Shown here: piece by piece, positions 1-8,687 of the stretch
How positions within the stretch are numbered: position 1 is the stretch's first letter
How the letters are laid out: every line of letters begins with the position of its first letter
NCBI RefSeq assembly: GCF_001766415.1
Contig: NZ_MKXO01000004.1
Span: 62,001 to 126,000 of the forward strand
DNA length: 64,000 nt
Reading direction: 5' to 3'
From: Exiguobacterium aurantiacum
GTDB taxonomy: Bacteria > Bacillota > Bacilli > Exiguobacteriales > Exiguobacteriaceae
The notes under the pieces: generated by a model
The model's database searches: none
Told to the model about the DNA's origin: nothing
Seen by the model: the letters and a program-made list of their open reading frames with translations, nothing else
Position numbers and translations under genes: made by a program

Positions 1-1
1 A

Positions 2-919
2 CAACGTGTCAGCGAGCAATTACTCACGTGGTGGGAGAAACGACAGACCGGTCTCGTCCACGCCGTCTGCGGTGCCGGCAAGACCGAGATGGCGTTCCCG
101 GTCATTGCCCGCATCGTCAATGAAGAGAAGCGTGTGTTGATCGTCTCCCCACGACGTGACGTCGCCATCGAGTGGGCCGACCGGCTCGAAGCTGCGTTCT
201 CTGTCCCAATCACCCGGCGCTACGGGGGCGGGGACAAGGAATCGATCGGGATGATCACCGTCGCGACGGCCCCGCTTCTTGTGAATTTGCGCGACGTGTT
301 CGATTATGTCCTCGTCGACGAGTCGGACGCGTTCCCGTTCGCCTTCGACTTATCGCTCTGGTGGACGCTCTATCGTGCCGGGAAAGGCGTTTTTTTATTC
401 GTCACGGCGACACCGACGCTTTGGCAACGTCAGTTTCCAACCACCCACTTGTCGCGCCGCTATCATGGCCACGACTTGCCGATGCCGCGGCTCGTCAAAC
501 AGACCGAGTCAGCCATTCTCGACTTTTGCCGGAGCCATGAGGCGCCGCGCCTGTTGTTCGTCCCGACGAAACCGGACCTTGTCCGTTATGGAAAGCTACT
601 TGAGACGGCCGGGCTCGACTACCGGGCCGTTTCGGCCGACACTGATGCGCGAACGGATACGCTCGTCTGGCTAGAAGAAACGAACGGCATCGTGCTCGCG
701 ACGTCGATTTGGGAGCGCGGCATGACCGTCCGCGGCGTCCAGGTCGCCATTCTCGATAGTGACCATCGTCTGTTCTCGACGCGCGCCCTCATCCAGATGG
801 CGGGCCGGGCCGGGCGAAAGCCCGACGCGCCGACCGGGGACGTCGTCTTGTTTTATTCCGAGCGGACGTTCCGGCAAGACCAGACCATCCGCGCGATCGA
901 GGAGGCGAATCGGCGATGA
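2..919 (+). CDS. comFA: ComFA, DNA uptake helicase (5' truncated by window edge)
   Basis: Superfamily 2 ATP-dependent helicase/translocase that drives transforming DNA across the membrane in competent Gram-positive cells. The reading frame is open from base 2, so the start and N-terminal zinc finger lie outside the window; 305 residues remain of a family of about 450. Visible motifs, numbered from base 2: Walker A CGAGKTE at 23-29, motif II DESD at 106-109, motif III TATPT at 135-139, and motif VI QMAGRAGR at 265-272. The stop overlaps the comFC start (ATGA), so the two are translationally coupled. ComK control is known for the family, but the promoter is not in the window. Confidence 0.95.
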   Translation, partial: QRVSEQLLTWWEKRQTGLVHAVCGAGKTEMAFPVIARIVNEEKRVLIVSPRRDVAIEWADRLEAAFSVPITRRYGGGDKESIGMITVATAPLLVNLRDVFDYVLVDESDAFPFAFDLSLWWTLYRAGKGVFLFVTATPTLWQRQFPTTHLSRRYHGHDLPMPRLVKQTESAILDFCRSHEAPRLLFVPTKPDLVRYGKLLETAGLDYRAVSADTDARTDTLVWLEETNGIVLATSIWERGMTVRGVQVAILDSDHRLFSTRALIQMAGRAGRKPDAPTGDVVLFYSERTFRQDQTIRAIEEANRR

Positions 920-1584
920 ACTGCCTCGTCTGCCGCCAACCGATGACGGTGCCGTGGAGTCCGGCGACGCTATTGAAACGCGACTGGGTCTGTCCGGACT
1001 GTGAAGCGATGTTGACCCCGCTCGAAGCGGGCTGTCCACGCTGCGGTCACCCTAACCCAGACGGGAAAACGTGTCCGGACTGCATCCGTTGGCTCGCGCT
1101 CGGTCTCGATTTGACGGTCCGTTGCCTCTACGTTTACGACGAGGCCGGTACGAATTGGCTCCATCGCTTCAAGTTCGGCGGGGACGTCGCGCTCGTCGGC
1201 CACGTGACAGACGTGCTCAAACGGACGCGCGAATCGGGCGTGATTTACGTGCCGATCCCGCTTAGCGAGGAGCGGCTTTTGACGCGTCGCTTCAACCAGG
1301 CGGACGTGCTCGCTCGATCGATCGGACCGACAAAACAACTCCTTCAAAAAGAAGAGGTTTCAAGTCAGCGTGAATTTGGGAAAGGAGAAAGGCGGCACCG
1401 TCCAAACCCGTTTGCTGTACAAGTTGCGACTACATATGGGAAAATCGTGCTCGTCGATGACGTCTATACGACCGGCACGACGCTCCACCAAGCAGCGTAC
1501 ACACTGAAGAAAGCCGGCTATGCAGAAGTTTCTGCGGTTTGCCTGTTCCGGGCGCTAAACAAATCAAAAATGCGTCCGATATAA
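916..1584 (+). CDS. comFC: ComFC, phosphoribosyltransferase-like competence protein
   Basis: 222-residue ComF-family protein needed for late steps of transformation in related bacteria; the exact reaction is unsettled. The N-terminus has four CxxC pairs (C3/C6, C26/C29, C40/C43, C53/C56), as expected for zinc binding. The C-terminal half is a type I phosphoribosyltransferase fold with the PRPP loop VLVDDVYTTGTTL at residues 178-190. The start overlaps the comFA stop by 4 nt. yvyF follows after 13 nt, so competence and flagellar genes are contiguous, as in B. subtilis. Confidence 0.95.
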   Translation: MNCLVCRQPMTVPWSPATLLKRDWVCPDCEAMLTPLEAGCPRCGHPNPDGKTCPDCIRWLALGLDLTVRCLYVYDEAGTNWLHRFKFGGDVALVGHVTDVLKRTRESGVIYVPIPLSEERLLTRRFNQADVLARSIGPTKQLLQKEEVSSQREFGKGERRHRPNPFAVQVATTYGKIVLVDDVYTTGTTLHQAAYTLKKAGYAEVSAVCLFRALNKSKMRPI

Positions 1585-1597
1585 AGGGCAGAGGTGA

Positions 1598-1987
1598 ATG
1601 ACATTGGAAGCAGCAACTTGTCAGATGTGTGGGCGTTTGTTTATGAAACAAAGCCGCTCACCGTACTGTCCGTCATGTAGTGAAGTCGATTTCCAAAACT
1701 TCTTGAAAGTGCGGGACTTCATTCGGGAACCAGCCAACAAACAGACAACAATCGGGGCCTTAGTCGAAGCGACAGGTGTCTCCGAACTTGATATCACGCG
1801 ATATATCCATGAAGGACGCTTGATCATCAAGGACAACCCAGCAATGAGCATCGCTTGTGTGCGCTGCGGCAAGGCGACGAACGCAGGAAAAGTTTGTTCG
1901 GCTTGTCAGGCGGAGATGCAGCAAGAACTACAAGGTTTACAAGCAAGTGTAAACAAGACGAGCGCTCGCGCTTATCGTTTGGACTAA
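1598..1987 (+). CDS. yvyF: YvyF-type flagellar-operon zinc-finger protein
   Basis: 129 residues, matching the small protein found between comFC and flgM in Bacillales. Two CxxC pairs at the N-terminus (CQMC, CPSC) and two at the C-terminus (CVRC, CSAC) flank a helical middle that resembles a winged-helix or MerR-like DNA-binding segment (ITRYIHEGRLI). Its role is not firmly established; position implies a flagellar regulatory job. SD-like GGGCAGAGG precedes the ATG. flgM follows after 24 nt. Confidence 0.85.
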   Translation: MTLEAATCQMCGRLFMKQSRSPYCPSCSEVDFQNFLKVRDFIREPANKQTTIGALVEATGVSELDITRYIHEGRLIIKDNPAMSIACVRCGKATNAGKVCSACQAEMQQELQGLQASVNKTSARAYRLD

Positions 1988-2011
1988 CAACTTAGAAGAG
2001 GGGGGACACGC

Positions 2012-2263
2012 ATGCGCATCGATTCTGCAAAGTGGGTACATTTACCGAACACTTACGAGAAGAAAACGCTAGCCGAGACGAAGCCCGAGCTAACACGCCA
2101 AACGGACCGAATATCGATATCGGCTGAAGCCCGCGCCCGGTTTGAAGAACCGGTGAAAAATCCGGACCGTCTTGAGAAGATCAGCGCCTTGAAGGCGGAG
2201 ATCAACGCAGGGACGTATACACGGGACGCGCGCGACATCGCCAAACGCTTTCTACAAGGATGA
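2012..2263 (+). CDS. flgM: FlgM, anti-sigma-D factor
   Basis: 83-residue anti-sigma factor that holds the flagellar sigma factor SigD (FliA class) until the hook is finished. The N-terminus is polar and probably unstructured. The C-terminal half (DRLEKISALKAEINAGTY then DIAKRF) is the helical sigma-binding segment typical of FlgM. The gene lies in the expected yvyF-flgM-flgN order with a strong GAGGGGGG ribosome site. An intrinsic terminator follows, separating it from flgN. Confidence 0.92.
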   Translation: MRIDSAKWVHLPNTYEKKTLAETKPELTRQTDRISISAEARARFEEPVKNPDRLEKISALKAEINAGTYTRDARDIAKRFLQG

Positions 2264-2312
2264 ATGGAAGCGAGGTCCGCTTGAGGCCTTCGCACTTATA
2301 ACACGGCACGGA

Positions 2313-2356
2313 AGCTGACTAGACAAGGGAACCCCTTTTTAGTCAGCTCTTTTTTT
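2313..2356 (+). terminator. Intrinsic terminator between flgM and flgN
   Basis: Outer arms AGCTGACTA (2313-2321) and TAGTCAGCT (2340-2348) pair over 9 bp. The enclosed AAGGG/CCCCTT can pair as well, and seven to eight T follow. It lies inside the late flagellar operon and should reduce flgN-flgK-flgL transcription relative to flgM. Confidence 0.85.
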
Positions 2357-2373
2357 GGAAAAAGGAGACCATT

Positions 2374-2730
2374 ATGCTCACATTACATACACGTTTACTC
2401 GAACTCGCTTACGCAAAAGAACAACTGCTCATCAAAGGTGATATGCCCGCTTTCAGCGCGCTCGTCAAAGAAGAAGCGACGATTGTCCGACAAATCGGAC
2501 AAAAAGAGACGGAACGACTTCAAGGTTTGCTCGTTTTGGACGATGAAGAGAAGGAAGCGCTACGACCGGTGCTGTTCGAACTGAAGCGACAGAATGAACT
2601 GAACGCGACGTTGCTCGAACAGTCGCTCCGGTATATCAATTGGCATTTGGACATGCTCATGCCAGAAGCAGACGATTTCACATACGGGCAACAGGCGTTC
2701 GAGACACGCTCGTTCAGCCGTGACGTATAA
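2374..2730 (+). CDS. flgN: FlgN, export chaperone for FlgK and FlgL
   Basis: 118-residue, almost wholly helical protein with the FlgN pattern: an N-terminal helix (LLELAYAKEQLLIKGDM), a middle rich in E and K, and LLEQSLRYINWHLDML near the C-terminus. FlgN chaperones escort the hook-filament junction proteins to the export gate, and flgK and flgL follow directly. SD AAAGGAG lies 6 nt before the ATG, just after the flgM terminator. Confidence 0.88.
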   Translation: MLTLHTRLLELAYAKEQLLIKGDMPAFSALVKEEATIVRQIGQKETERLQGLLVLDDEEKEALRPVLFELKRQNELNATLLEQSLRYINWHLDMLMPEADDFTYGQQAFETRSFSRDV

Positions 2731-2742
2731 GGAGGAACATTC

Positions 2743-4245
2743 ATGGGCTCAACATTTATGGGATTAGAGACGGCGCGACGCAGTTTGACGACGCACCAGT
2801 GGGCGCTGCAGGCGACGGGGAACAACGTCGCCAACGCCTCGAACCCGGGCTACTCGCGTCAACGACTGTCAATTGGCATGACCGAACAGCTGAGTGTCAA
2901 CTTCGGCGGAACGAAGGCCGGACAGTTCGGGACGGGCGTACGCGGGGAGACGCTCGCCCGCATCCGCGACTTGATGATCGACCAACAATACCGTGACGAG
3001 ACGGTCAAAAACTCGTTTTACGCGACGAAAGAAGCGGCGTTCAGCCGGATGGAAGATATCATCAACGAACCTTCTGAGAACGGTCTCGCCAAATCGCTCG
3101 ACTTGTTCTGGGGATCGCTCCAAGACTTGTCGGTCAACCCGGATGACACCGGCGCCCGCAGCGTCGTTCGTCAACGGGCGATGACGCTCGCCGAGACGTT
3201 CAACTATATGTCGTCCTCGCTCACGAAAGTCCAAGACGATTTGAAGTCAGAAGCCGACGTCGTCATCAAGAAAGTGAACGACCTGTTGACGAAGATCAGC
3301 GACGTCAACCGTCAAATCGGGGACGCGGAACCGCTCGGCGCGCTCCCAAACGAACTGTATGACGCACGTGACCGCTACATGGACGAGCTCGCGCAATACG
3401 TCGAGTTCGAGCGCAAACCGGTCGACTACTTGAACGGCGAGACGCGCGGTAACTCGCAGCGGATGGCCGAGGGGCGGATCGATATTGTCGTCAACCTCGG
3501 AACGAAAGCCGCACCGAACAACGTGACACTCGTTGACGCCATCGGAGGAGGGGTCGGGAAATTTGACGGCCTCGAATTGACGGATGCGGCAGGCGCAGTC
3601 ACGCCGCTCACCCACGCCGAGATTCCGAACGGGAAGTTGAAAGCACTCGTCGAAATGTATGGCGAGGGTGCGAACGAAGGGATTGACGGGGCCTTCACCG
3701 TCATGCTGAAAGATTTGGATGAGATGGCCAATCAATTCGCGACTGCCTTCAACACCGCGCATAGTGGCAATATCGATGCGACAGGCGTCGCAGGCACGGA
3801 TCAATTTTTCGTAAACGTGACGAGTGCGGCGGATATAACCGTCGGCGATGACATTATGAAGAACCTCGATTTGATCGCCGCTTCAAAAGACGGCAACATC
3901 GGTGACGGCAGTGGGGCGTTGGCGCTAGCCGACTTGAAAAACCAAGCGTTGGCGTTTACGGGCGGCTCGGTCACGACCAATTCGTCGATCGGGAAGTATT
4001 ATCAAAACGTCATCGGCAACATGGCCGTCTCGGCGAGCCAGAGCGGAAGTCTCGCCAAGAGCACGTTCGCGCTCATGGCGAGTTCGGACCAGCGCCGCCA
4101 ATCGGTGAGCGCGGTCTCGCTCGACGAAGAGATGACGATGATGATCCAGTACCAGCACGCCTATAACGCGGCGGCACGGAACATCACGGCGGTCGACGAG
4201 ATGCTCGACAAAATCATTAACGGCATGGGTGTCGTAGGGAGGTAA
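2743..4245 (+). CDS. flgK: FlgK, hook-filament junction protein 1 (HAP1)
   Basis: 500-residue hook-associated protein that is exported through the flagellar type III apparatus and sits between hook and filament. The N-terminal flagellar-rod signature is clear (LETARRSLTTHQWALQ, then NNVANASNPGYSRQR). The C-terminus has the matching coiled-coil segment (VSLDEEMTMMIQYQHAYNAA). A variable middle of roughly 200-400 separates them. flgL begins 6 nt after the stop, so both belong to one transcript. Confidence 0.97.
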   Translation: MGSTFMGLETARRSLTTHQWALQATGNNVANASNPGYSRQRLSIGMTEQLSVNFGGTKAGQFGTGVRGETLARIRDLMIDQQYRDETVKNSFYATKEAAFSRMEDIINEPSENGLAKSLDLFWGSLQDLSVNPDDTGARSVVRQRAMTLAETFNYMSSSLTKVQDDLKSEADVVIKKVNDLLTKISDVNRQIGDAEPLGALPNELYDARDRYMDELAQYVEFERKPVDYLNGETRGNSQRMAEGRIDIVVNLGTKAAPNNVTLVDAIGGGVGKFDGLELTDAAGAVTPLTHAEIPNGKLKALVEMYGEGANEGIDGAFTVMLKDLDEMANQFATAFNTAHSGNIDATGVAGTDQFFVNVTSAADITVGDDIMKNLDLIAASKDGNIGDGSGALALADLKNQALAFTGGSVTTNSSIGKYYQNVIGNMAVSASQSGSLAKSTFALMASSDQRRQSVSAVSLDEEMTMMIQYQHAYNAAARNITAVDEMLDKIINGMGVVGR

Positions 4246-4251
4246 TGAGTA

Positions 4252-5202
4252 ATGCGTGTCACACAGACGATGCTCACACAGACGAACTTGAAACATTTAT
4301 CGAGCAGTTATAACACGCTCGCCCGCGTCCAAGAACAACTGATCAGCGGGAAACGGATCCAAAAAGCGTCCGAGGACCCGGTCGTCGCGATGCAAGGCAT
4401 CCGTTACCGGACCGAAGTGCGCGAAGTCGACCAGTTCCGCCGTAACGTCAGCGAAGCAACGAGCTGGATGGACTTGACCGACTCGACGTTGAACGAAGTG
4501 ACGGAAGCCGTCAAACGGATCCGTGAACTGACGACGCAAGCGGCGAACGACACGTACGAGTCGTCGCAACGCGAGATCATCAAGAGTGAGATCGACCAAC
4601 TCGTCGAACATATCGGTTCGCTCGCGAACTCGAAAGCCGGCGAGAAGTATATTTATAACGGGACGAAGACGGATCAGCCGCTTATCGATATGGACAAATT
4701 AAAGGGCTATTTAAAGAACGATCCCTTAAATCCGGTCACGATTGCTGAAATTTATACAGCAAACGAAATACCGGGTGATCCTGACCCGAGCGGCAAAATC
4801 GAGTTCGAAGTCTCGAAAGGGATCAAGATGCAAGTGAATATGCAACCGGAGACAGTCTTTGGACAAAAGCTGTTTGAGGGACTTCAAAAATTAAGTGGCT
4901 TGCTTGGGGCAGCGACGACAGGCGGGGCCGAATTATCAGCCGAACTGGCGACGCTCGACACGCTCGGTCAAAGCTTGATCACGGAGCGGGCTGAACTCGG
5001 GGCTCGCGCCAACCGGCTCGAACTCGTCGATAATCGTCTGCAAGACCACGAAATCATCGCCAAGACGATCATGTCGAACAATGAAGATATCGATATCGAG
5101 AAAGTCATCATGGAGCTCAAGTCACATGAGACGGTACACCGGGCCGCACTGTCGGCCGGGGCCCGCATCATCCAGCCGACGCTCCTCGACTTCCTCCGGT
5201 AA
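4252..5202 (+). CDS. flgL: FlgL, hook-filament junction protein 3 (HAP3)
   Basis: 316-residue flagellin-superfamily protein that joins FlgK to the filament. The N-terminus MRVTQTML then ARVQEQLISGKRIQKAS is the conserved flagellin-like D0/D1 helix; the C-terminal helix runs from about 235 to the end. Unlike the flagellins here it lacks the LQLLR ending. It is tightly packed between flgK and yviE (6-nt gaps). Confidence 0.95.
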   Translation: MRVTQTMLTQTNLKHLSSSYNTLARVQEQLISGKRIQKASEDPVVAMQGIRYRTEVREVDQFRRNVSEATSWMDLTDSTLNEVTEAVKRIRELTTQAANDTYESSQREIIKSEIDQLVEHIGSLANSKAGEKYIYNGTKTDQPLIDMDKLKGYLKNDPLNPVTIAEIYTANEIPGDPDPSGKIEFEVSKGIKMQVNMQPETVFGQKLFEGLQKLSGLLGAATTGGAELSAELATLDTLGQSLITERAELGARANRLELVDNRLQDHEIIAKTIMSNNEDIDIEKVIMELKSHETVHRAALSAGARIIQPTLLDFLR

Positions 5203-5208
5203 GCGCGG

Positions 5209-5784
5209 ATGAACCTGGCGAGACTTGAGATGCGGCAGACACAGGCCGCGATCCAGATGACGTCGAACCGCCCCGTGCTCGAGATGAGACAAGGGCGGGC
5301 CGATGTGTCGATGACGCAAGGCAAGGTCGAGATGACGCAACAGACGAGACAAGGCACGCTCGAAGTCGATTCTTCGGTCGCACGCAGTGAGAGCAACTTG
5401 AAAAGCGCGCTCGAACTCGGCCGCTACTTCGGCCAGCTCGGCGAACAAGGCGTGCGCGAGGCGACGAGCCAGACGGCCCGGGAAGGCGATCAACTGATGC
5501 GGATCGAGAACGGCAACCCGATCCCGAGCATCGCTGCGAGCAAAGTGAACGACCCGTACCCGATCGTCGACATGGGCTATATGCCGAAGTCGATCGACCG
5601 CGTCAAGTTGACGTATACGCCGGCGGATGTCAAAATCGAATGGAACCTGACGCCGGCACAAATAGATGTATCGCTTACCCCGGCCGAGATTTCGTTCACA
5701 CCATGGACGACGGACATCTCGCTTCGCCAAGAGGCGTCGCTCGAGATGTGGCCAATCGGTGGCATGTATGATGAGACGCGTTGA
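5209..5784 (+). CDS. yviE: YviE-type protein (DUF6470)
   Basis: 191-residue protein found between flgL and fliW in Bacillales; function unknown. The sequence is built of short alternating segments of the type 'x-LEMRQ-x-ADVSMTQGK-x-EMTQQ' in the first 60 residues and beta-rich repeats (VKIEWNLTPAQIDVSLTPAEI) in the last 60. It has no signal peptide or membrane segment. Position suggests a cytoplasmic assembly or chaperone role, but that is only inference. Confidence 0.8.
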   Translation: MNLARLEMRQTQAAIQMTSNRPVLEMRQGRADVSMTQGKVEMTQQTRQGTLEVDSSVARSESNLKSALELGRYFGQLGEQGVREATSQTAREGDQLMRIENGNPIPSIAASKVNDPYPIVDMGYMPKSIDRVKLTYTPADVKIEWNLTPAQIDVSLTPAEISFTPWTTDISLRQEASLEMWPIGGMYDETR

Positions 5785-5799
5785 AAGTGAGGACAAACC

Positions 5800-6237
5800 A
5801 TGTTCATTGAGACAGATTATTTTGGCAAGATTGAAGTGAATGATGAAGAGACGATTTCGTTCGTCAGCGAGGTGCCCGGTTTTCCGGACTCGAAGACGTT
5901 CGTCCTCATCCCGTACGGGGACGACCTCCCGTTCTGGTCGTTGCAGTCGATCGAAGATTCGGCTTGTGCGTTCGTCGTGACGAACCCGTTTTGGCATAAG
6001 GCGAATTATGCGTTCGAACTGACGGACGGTGCCAAGGAGCAGCTCGCGATCGGTGAGGCCGAGCACGTCTCGGTATACGCCATCGTCACGCTTCGCGAAC
6101 CGTTCGACGCCTCGACGCTCAACTTGAAGGCACCGATCGTCATCGAGACGAAAGAGCGCCGTGGCAAGCAAGTCATCTTAGACGATGCCTACTCGGCCCG
6201 CTACCCGCTCGGCGGCCAGAAAGCAGAGGTGCGCTGA
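5800..6237 (+). CDS. fliW: FliW, flagellin-binding antagonist of CsrA
   Basis: 145-residue FliW. In B. subtilis it binds either flagellin or CsrA; when flagellin is exported, freed FliW sequesters CsrA and relieves translation of hag mRNA. Typical features are the N-terminal beta strand ([13 protein letters not shown]), [19 protein letters not shown], and LRAPI-like NLKAPIVIE near the end. The stop TGA overlaps the csrA ATG by one base, so the two antagonists are co-translated. Confidence 0.95.
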   Translation: MFIETDYFGKIEVNDEETISFVSEVPGFPDSKTFVLIPYGDDLPFWSLQSIEDSACAFVVTNPFWHKANYAFELTDGAKEQLAIGEAEHVSVYAIVTLREPFDASTLNLKAPIVIETKERRGKQVILDDAYSARYPLGGQKAEVR

Positions 6238-6464
6238 TGCTCGTATTGAAACGAAAACAAGGTGAGGCGATCCATATCGGCGACGATGTGACGCTCACCG
6301 TGCTCGCCATCGAAGGCGACCAAGTCAAGCTCGGCATCGACGCCCCGCGTCACATCGACATCCATCGCCACGAGGTGTATGTCCAGATGCAAACCGAGAA
6401 CGAATCGGCCCGCGATAGTGCCAATTTGATGAAACAAATGCTTAAAAACAAGTCGGAAGCATGA
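6237..6464 (+). CDS. csrA: CsrA, RNA-binding translational repressor
   Basis: 75-residue CsrA/RsmA protein that represses translation by binding GGA motifs in leaders. It has the conserved start [18 protein letters not shown], the [19 protein letters not shown] core and a Bacillus-type C-terminal tail. Its likely targets are in the same window: the flagellin leaders at 12.96-13.01, 13.90, 14.87 and 20.17 kb. The SD lies inside fliW (AGAGG). The stop codon sits in the loop of the terminator. Confidence 0.97.
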   Translation: MLVLKRKQGEAIHIGDDVTLTVLAIEGDQVKLGIDAPRHIDIHRHEVYVQMQTENESARDSANLMKQMLKNKSEA

Positions 6465-6478
6465 GCTTTCGACTTTTT
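6450..6478 (+). terminator. csrA terminator, with the csrA stop codon in its loop
   Basis: Arms AAGTCGGAAGC (6450-6460) and GCTTTCGACTT (6465-6475) pair over 11 bp with one G-T pair. The 4-nt loop ATGA contains the stop of csrA, and a T-run follows. It closes the late flagellar operon. Confidence 0.85.
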
Positions 6479-6502
6479 GGCTGGCTGAATTTTTAGATAG
6501 GC

Positions 6503-6514
6503 TGACACGTGTCA
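6503..6514. promoter_or_regulatory. 12-bp perfect palindrome upstream of the diguanylate cyclase
   Basis: TGACACGTGTCA lies about 50 bp upstream of the GGDEF gene start and just before a possible -10 (TACGAT, 6521-6526). Its size and place fit an operator for a dimeric repressor, but no regulator can be named from sequence. Confidence 0.4.
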
Positions 6515-6563
6515 CACGGGTACGATAGGATAGATAGGAAGAATTGGGAAAGGATTGGGTCGA

Positions 6564-7622
6564 TTGGGTCAGGTTGTAAACATTTTTTTCATTAATATCA
6601 GCATCATTTATTTGCTCATTTCGTTGACGTTTTATGTGATGCGTGACGTTTTGCCGATTCAAGTGTCATCACCCATCTCGATCCGCATCTGGTTCGGGCT
6701 GTCGAACGGACTGATCGCTGTGTTGCTGACGATCAACTCAATCGTCGTCGACGGGGCCAAAATCGACCTGCGGATCATCCCGTTCGCACTCGCGGCGGCA
6801 TTCGCCGGTCCGGTCGGGGTGACCGTCGCCATCATCACATCTGTCGCGGCCAGGTTGATGACAGAGGGATTCAGTGCGGTCATCATGAACGCCTTCGTCA
6901 TGATCGGCATTTTTTGGGTGATTGCCGTCGGGCTCGGTCGCCAATCGGTGCGCCGAGGTCATTCGTTCGCGGTGTATATCGCGATCGGCATGGCGCTCGT
7001 CCTCGTCCGCGTCGTCGGCAACGTCTCGCTCGATACGTTTATCGACGTGTTCATCCCGTATTTCCTGATGACATCGCTCGGGGCTTGGATGTGCTACTGG
7101 GGTGCCAAGAAGTTGGAGACCCACCTTTGGATGTTCCGTCTGCATACCCATCGGGCGACGGTCGACGAGTTGACGGGACTCCCGAACCGCTACATGACGC
7201 TCGAACGGTTGAGCGAGGTGGAACTGTCAGGTCGACCGTGGGCACTCTTCGTCATCGATGTCGACCATTTCAAGCAATTGAACGATACATATGGCCATCG
7301 TGCCGGCGACGAGGCGTTGCGTCAAATCGGTGAGACGTTACGCCTGAACTGCCCGGACGGGGGATTTGTCGGTCGGTACGGCGGCGAAGAATTTTTGATG
7401 GTCGTCGAAGGTGCAGGGGAGGCCGTCGTGGCGCTTGCCGACGCGGTCGTCGATGTCGTCCGCGAGACACCATTCACGTTCGAGGGGGAAACGATCCCGA
7501 TGACGATCTCGATCGGGGCGTCGGTCGCCGACGCCGAACCGAGCATGCTTGTGTTCGAGCGGGCCGATGCGGCGCTCTATGCGGCGAAGATGAGCGGACG
7601 CGATCAGGCACGGTTAGGATAA
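6564..7622 (+). CDS. Membrane-bound diguanylate cyclase (5TM-LYT type sensor plus GGDEF)
   Basis: Makes cyclic di-GMP from GTP. The first ~180 residues form about six hydrophobic segments resembling the 5TMR-LYT sensor fold. A GGDEF domain follows, with DELTGLPNR at about 201-209, the substrate helix FVIDVDHFKQLND and the active-site GGEEF at about 273-277. The position five residues upstream of GGEEF reads PDGG, so the RxxD product-inhibition site is absent. I chose TTG 6564 because AAAGGA (6549-6554) is 9 nt away; TTG 6555 is an alternative start with poor spacing. Located just after csrA, it may link c-di-GMP to motility. Confidence 0.88.
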   Translation: MGQVVNIFFINISIIYLLISLTFYVMRDVLPIQVSSPISIRIWFGLSNGLIAVLLTINSIVVDGAKIDLRIIPFALAAAFAGPVGVTVAIITSVAARLMTEGFSAVIMNAFVMIGIFWVIAVGLGRQSVRRGHSFAVYIAIGMALVLVRVVGNVSLDTFIDVFIPYFLMTSLGAWMCYWGAKKLETHLWMFRLHTHRATVDELTGLPNRYMTLERLSEVELSGRPWALFVIDVDHFKQLNDTYGHRAGDEALRQIGETLRLNCPDGGFVGRYGGEEFLMVVEGAGEAVVALADAVVDVVRETPFTFEGETIPMTISIGASVADAEPSMLVFERADAALYAAKMSGRDQARLG

Positions 7623-7625
7623 CGC

Positions 7626-7654
7626 AAAAGGTCGGCCCTGGGGCCGACCTTTTT
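7626..7654. terminator. Bidirectional terminator between convergent genes
   Basis: GGTCGGCCC (7630-7638) and GGGCCGACC (7641-7649) flank a 2-nt tip, with AAAA before and TTTTT after. It serves the GGDEF gene on plus and overlaps the stop of the YitT gene on minus. Confidence 0.88.
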
Positions 7655-8567
7655 AGTGGATATTTTTCTTTTTGAACTGTCCGCCCCGGACGTCGTGGAT
7701 GTTACCGATGGCGAGGAACGCCTTCTCGTCATAGTCGTCGAGGATGTCTTTCAATTTCGTCTCCTCTAGACGGCTGATGACGGTGAAGACGACTTTTTTG
7801 CCGTCACCCGTGTACGCCCCTTCGCCGTGAAGGTACGTCACGCCGCGGCCGAGCCGGTCCATGATGGCTTGACCGACGTCGTCCGGCGACGTCGTGATGA
7901 TCCACGCCGCTTTCGATTGGTCGATCCCTTCTAACACGATGTCGATCGTCTTGAAGGCGACGAAATAGGTGATGAGCGAGTACATGGCCCGGTCCCAGCT
8001 GAAGACGAACCCGGCCGTGCCGAGGATGAAGATGTTGAAGAACATGACGATCTCTCCGACCGAGAACGGGAGCCGGTCCGTGAACGACACGGCCAAAATC
8101 TCGGTCCCGTCGAGCGAACCGCCGGCCCGGATGACGAGCCCGATCCCGGCGCCGAGCAAGAAGCCGCCGAACACGGTCGAGAGGAGCAGATCGTCCGTGA
8201 ACGGTTCGATCGAGTGCAATAGGATTGTGAAGCCAGACATGAGTAAGATGGCGACGAGCGTGACGACGGCGAACGTCTTCCCGATTTGGCGGTAGCCGAA
8301 GTAAATGAACGGCAAGTTGAACAGGACGAGCCAGATGGCGATTTTTGTCTCGGTCAAATAAGAGACTATGATCGAGACGCCGACGATGCCGCCGTCGATG
8401 ATCTGGTTTGGGACGAGGAACGCCTCGAGCCCGATCGCGAAAATGAAGGAGCCGATCAAGAGGAGCAGCGCTTTCGCGAAGAGCTCGGTCGGTTTGATTG
8501 GATTATGTTCCCGCTTTAAGCGGAGCACTTCCTCCGGGGTCGGGGAAGGCATCGGTGGACGCTGCAT
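7653..8567 (-). CDS. YitT-family membrane protein (DUF161/DUF2179)
   Basis: 304-residue integral membrane protein of unknown transport function. Five or so transmembrane segments (LLLIGSFIFAIGLEAFLV to YSLITYFVAFKTIDIVL) are followed by a cytoplasmic DUF2179 domain (ITTSPDDVGQAIMDRLGRG onward). I chose the ATG at 8567 because AAAGGGG lies 8 nt upstream. The longer GTG start at 8612 runs through what looks like a -10 box (TATACT on the minus strand). A paralog (yvjA) is at 38044. Confidence 0.88.
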   Translation of the reverse strand: MQRPPMPSPTPEEVLRLKREHNPIKPTELFAKALLLLIGSFIFAIGLEAFLVPNQIIDGGIVGVSIIVSYLTETKIAIWLVLFNLPFIYFGYRQIGKTFAVVTLVAILLMSGFTILLHSIEPFTDDLLLSTVFGGFLLGAGIGLVIRAGGSLDGTEILAVSFTDRLPFSVGEIVMFFNIFILGTAGFVFSWDRAMYSLITYFVAFKTIDIVLEGIDQSKAAWIITTSPDDVGQAIMDRLGRGVTYLHGEGAYTGDGKKVVFTVISRLEETKLKDILDDYDEKAFLAIGNIHDVRGGQFKKKNIH

Positions 8568-8687
8568 CGCGTATCGCCCCTTTCCTTTTTGTTTTAGTAT
8601 AGCAAACCTCACAACGGATTTTACGGTCGAGGCAGGAAATCTGACACAAATTATGGAACAAGTCGAGATTCAGGAAGGAGAGATCTC

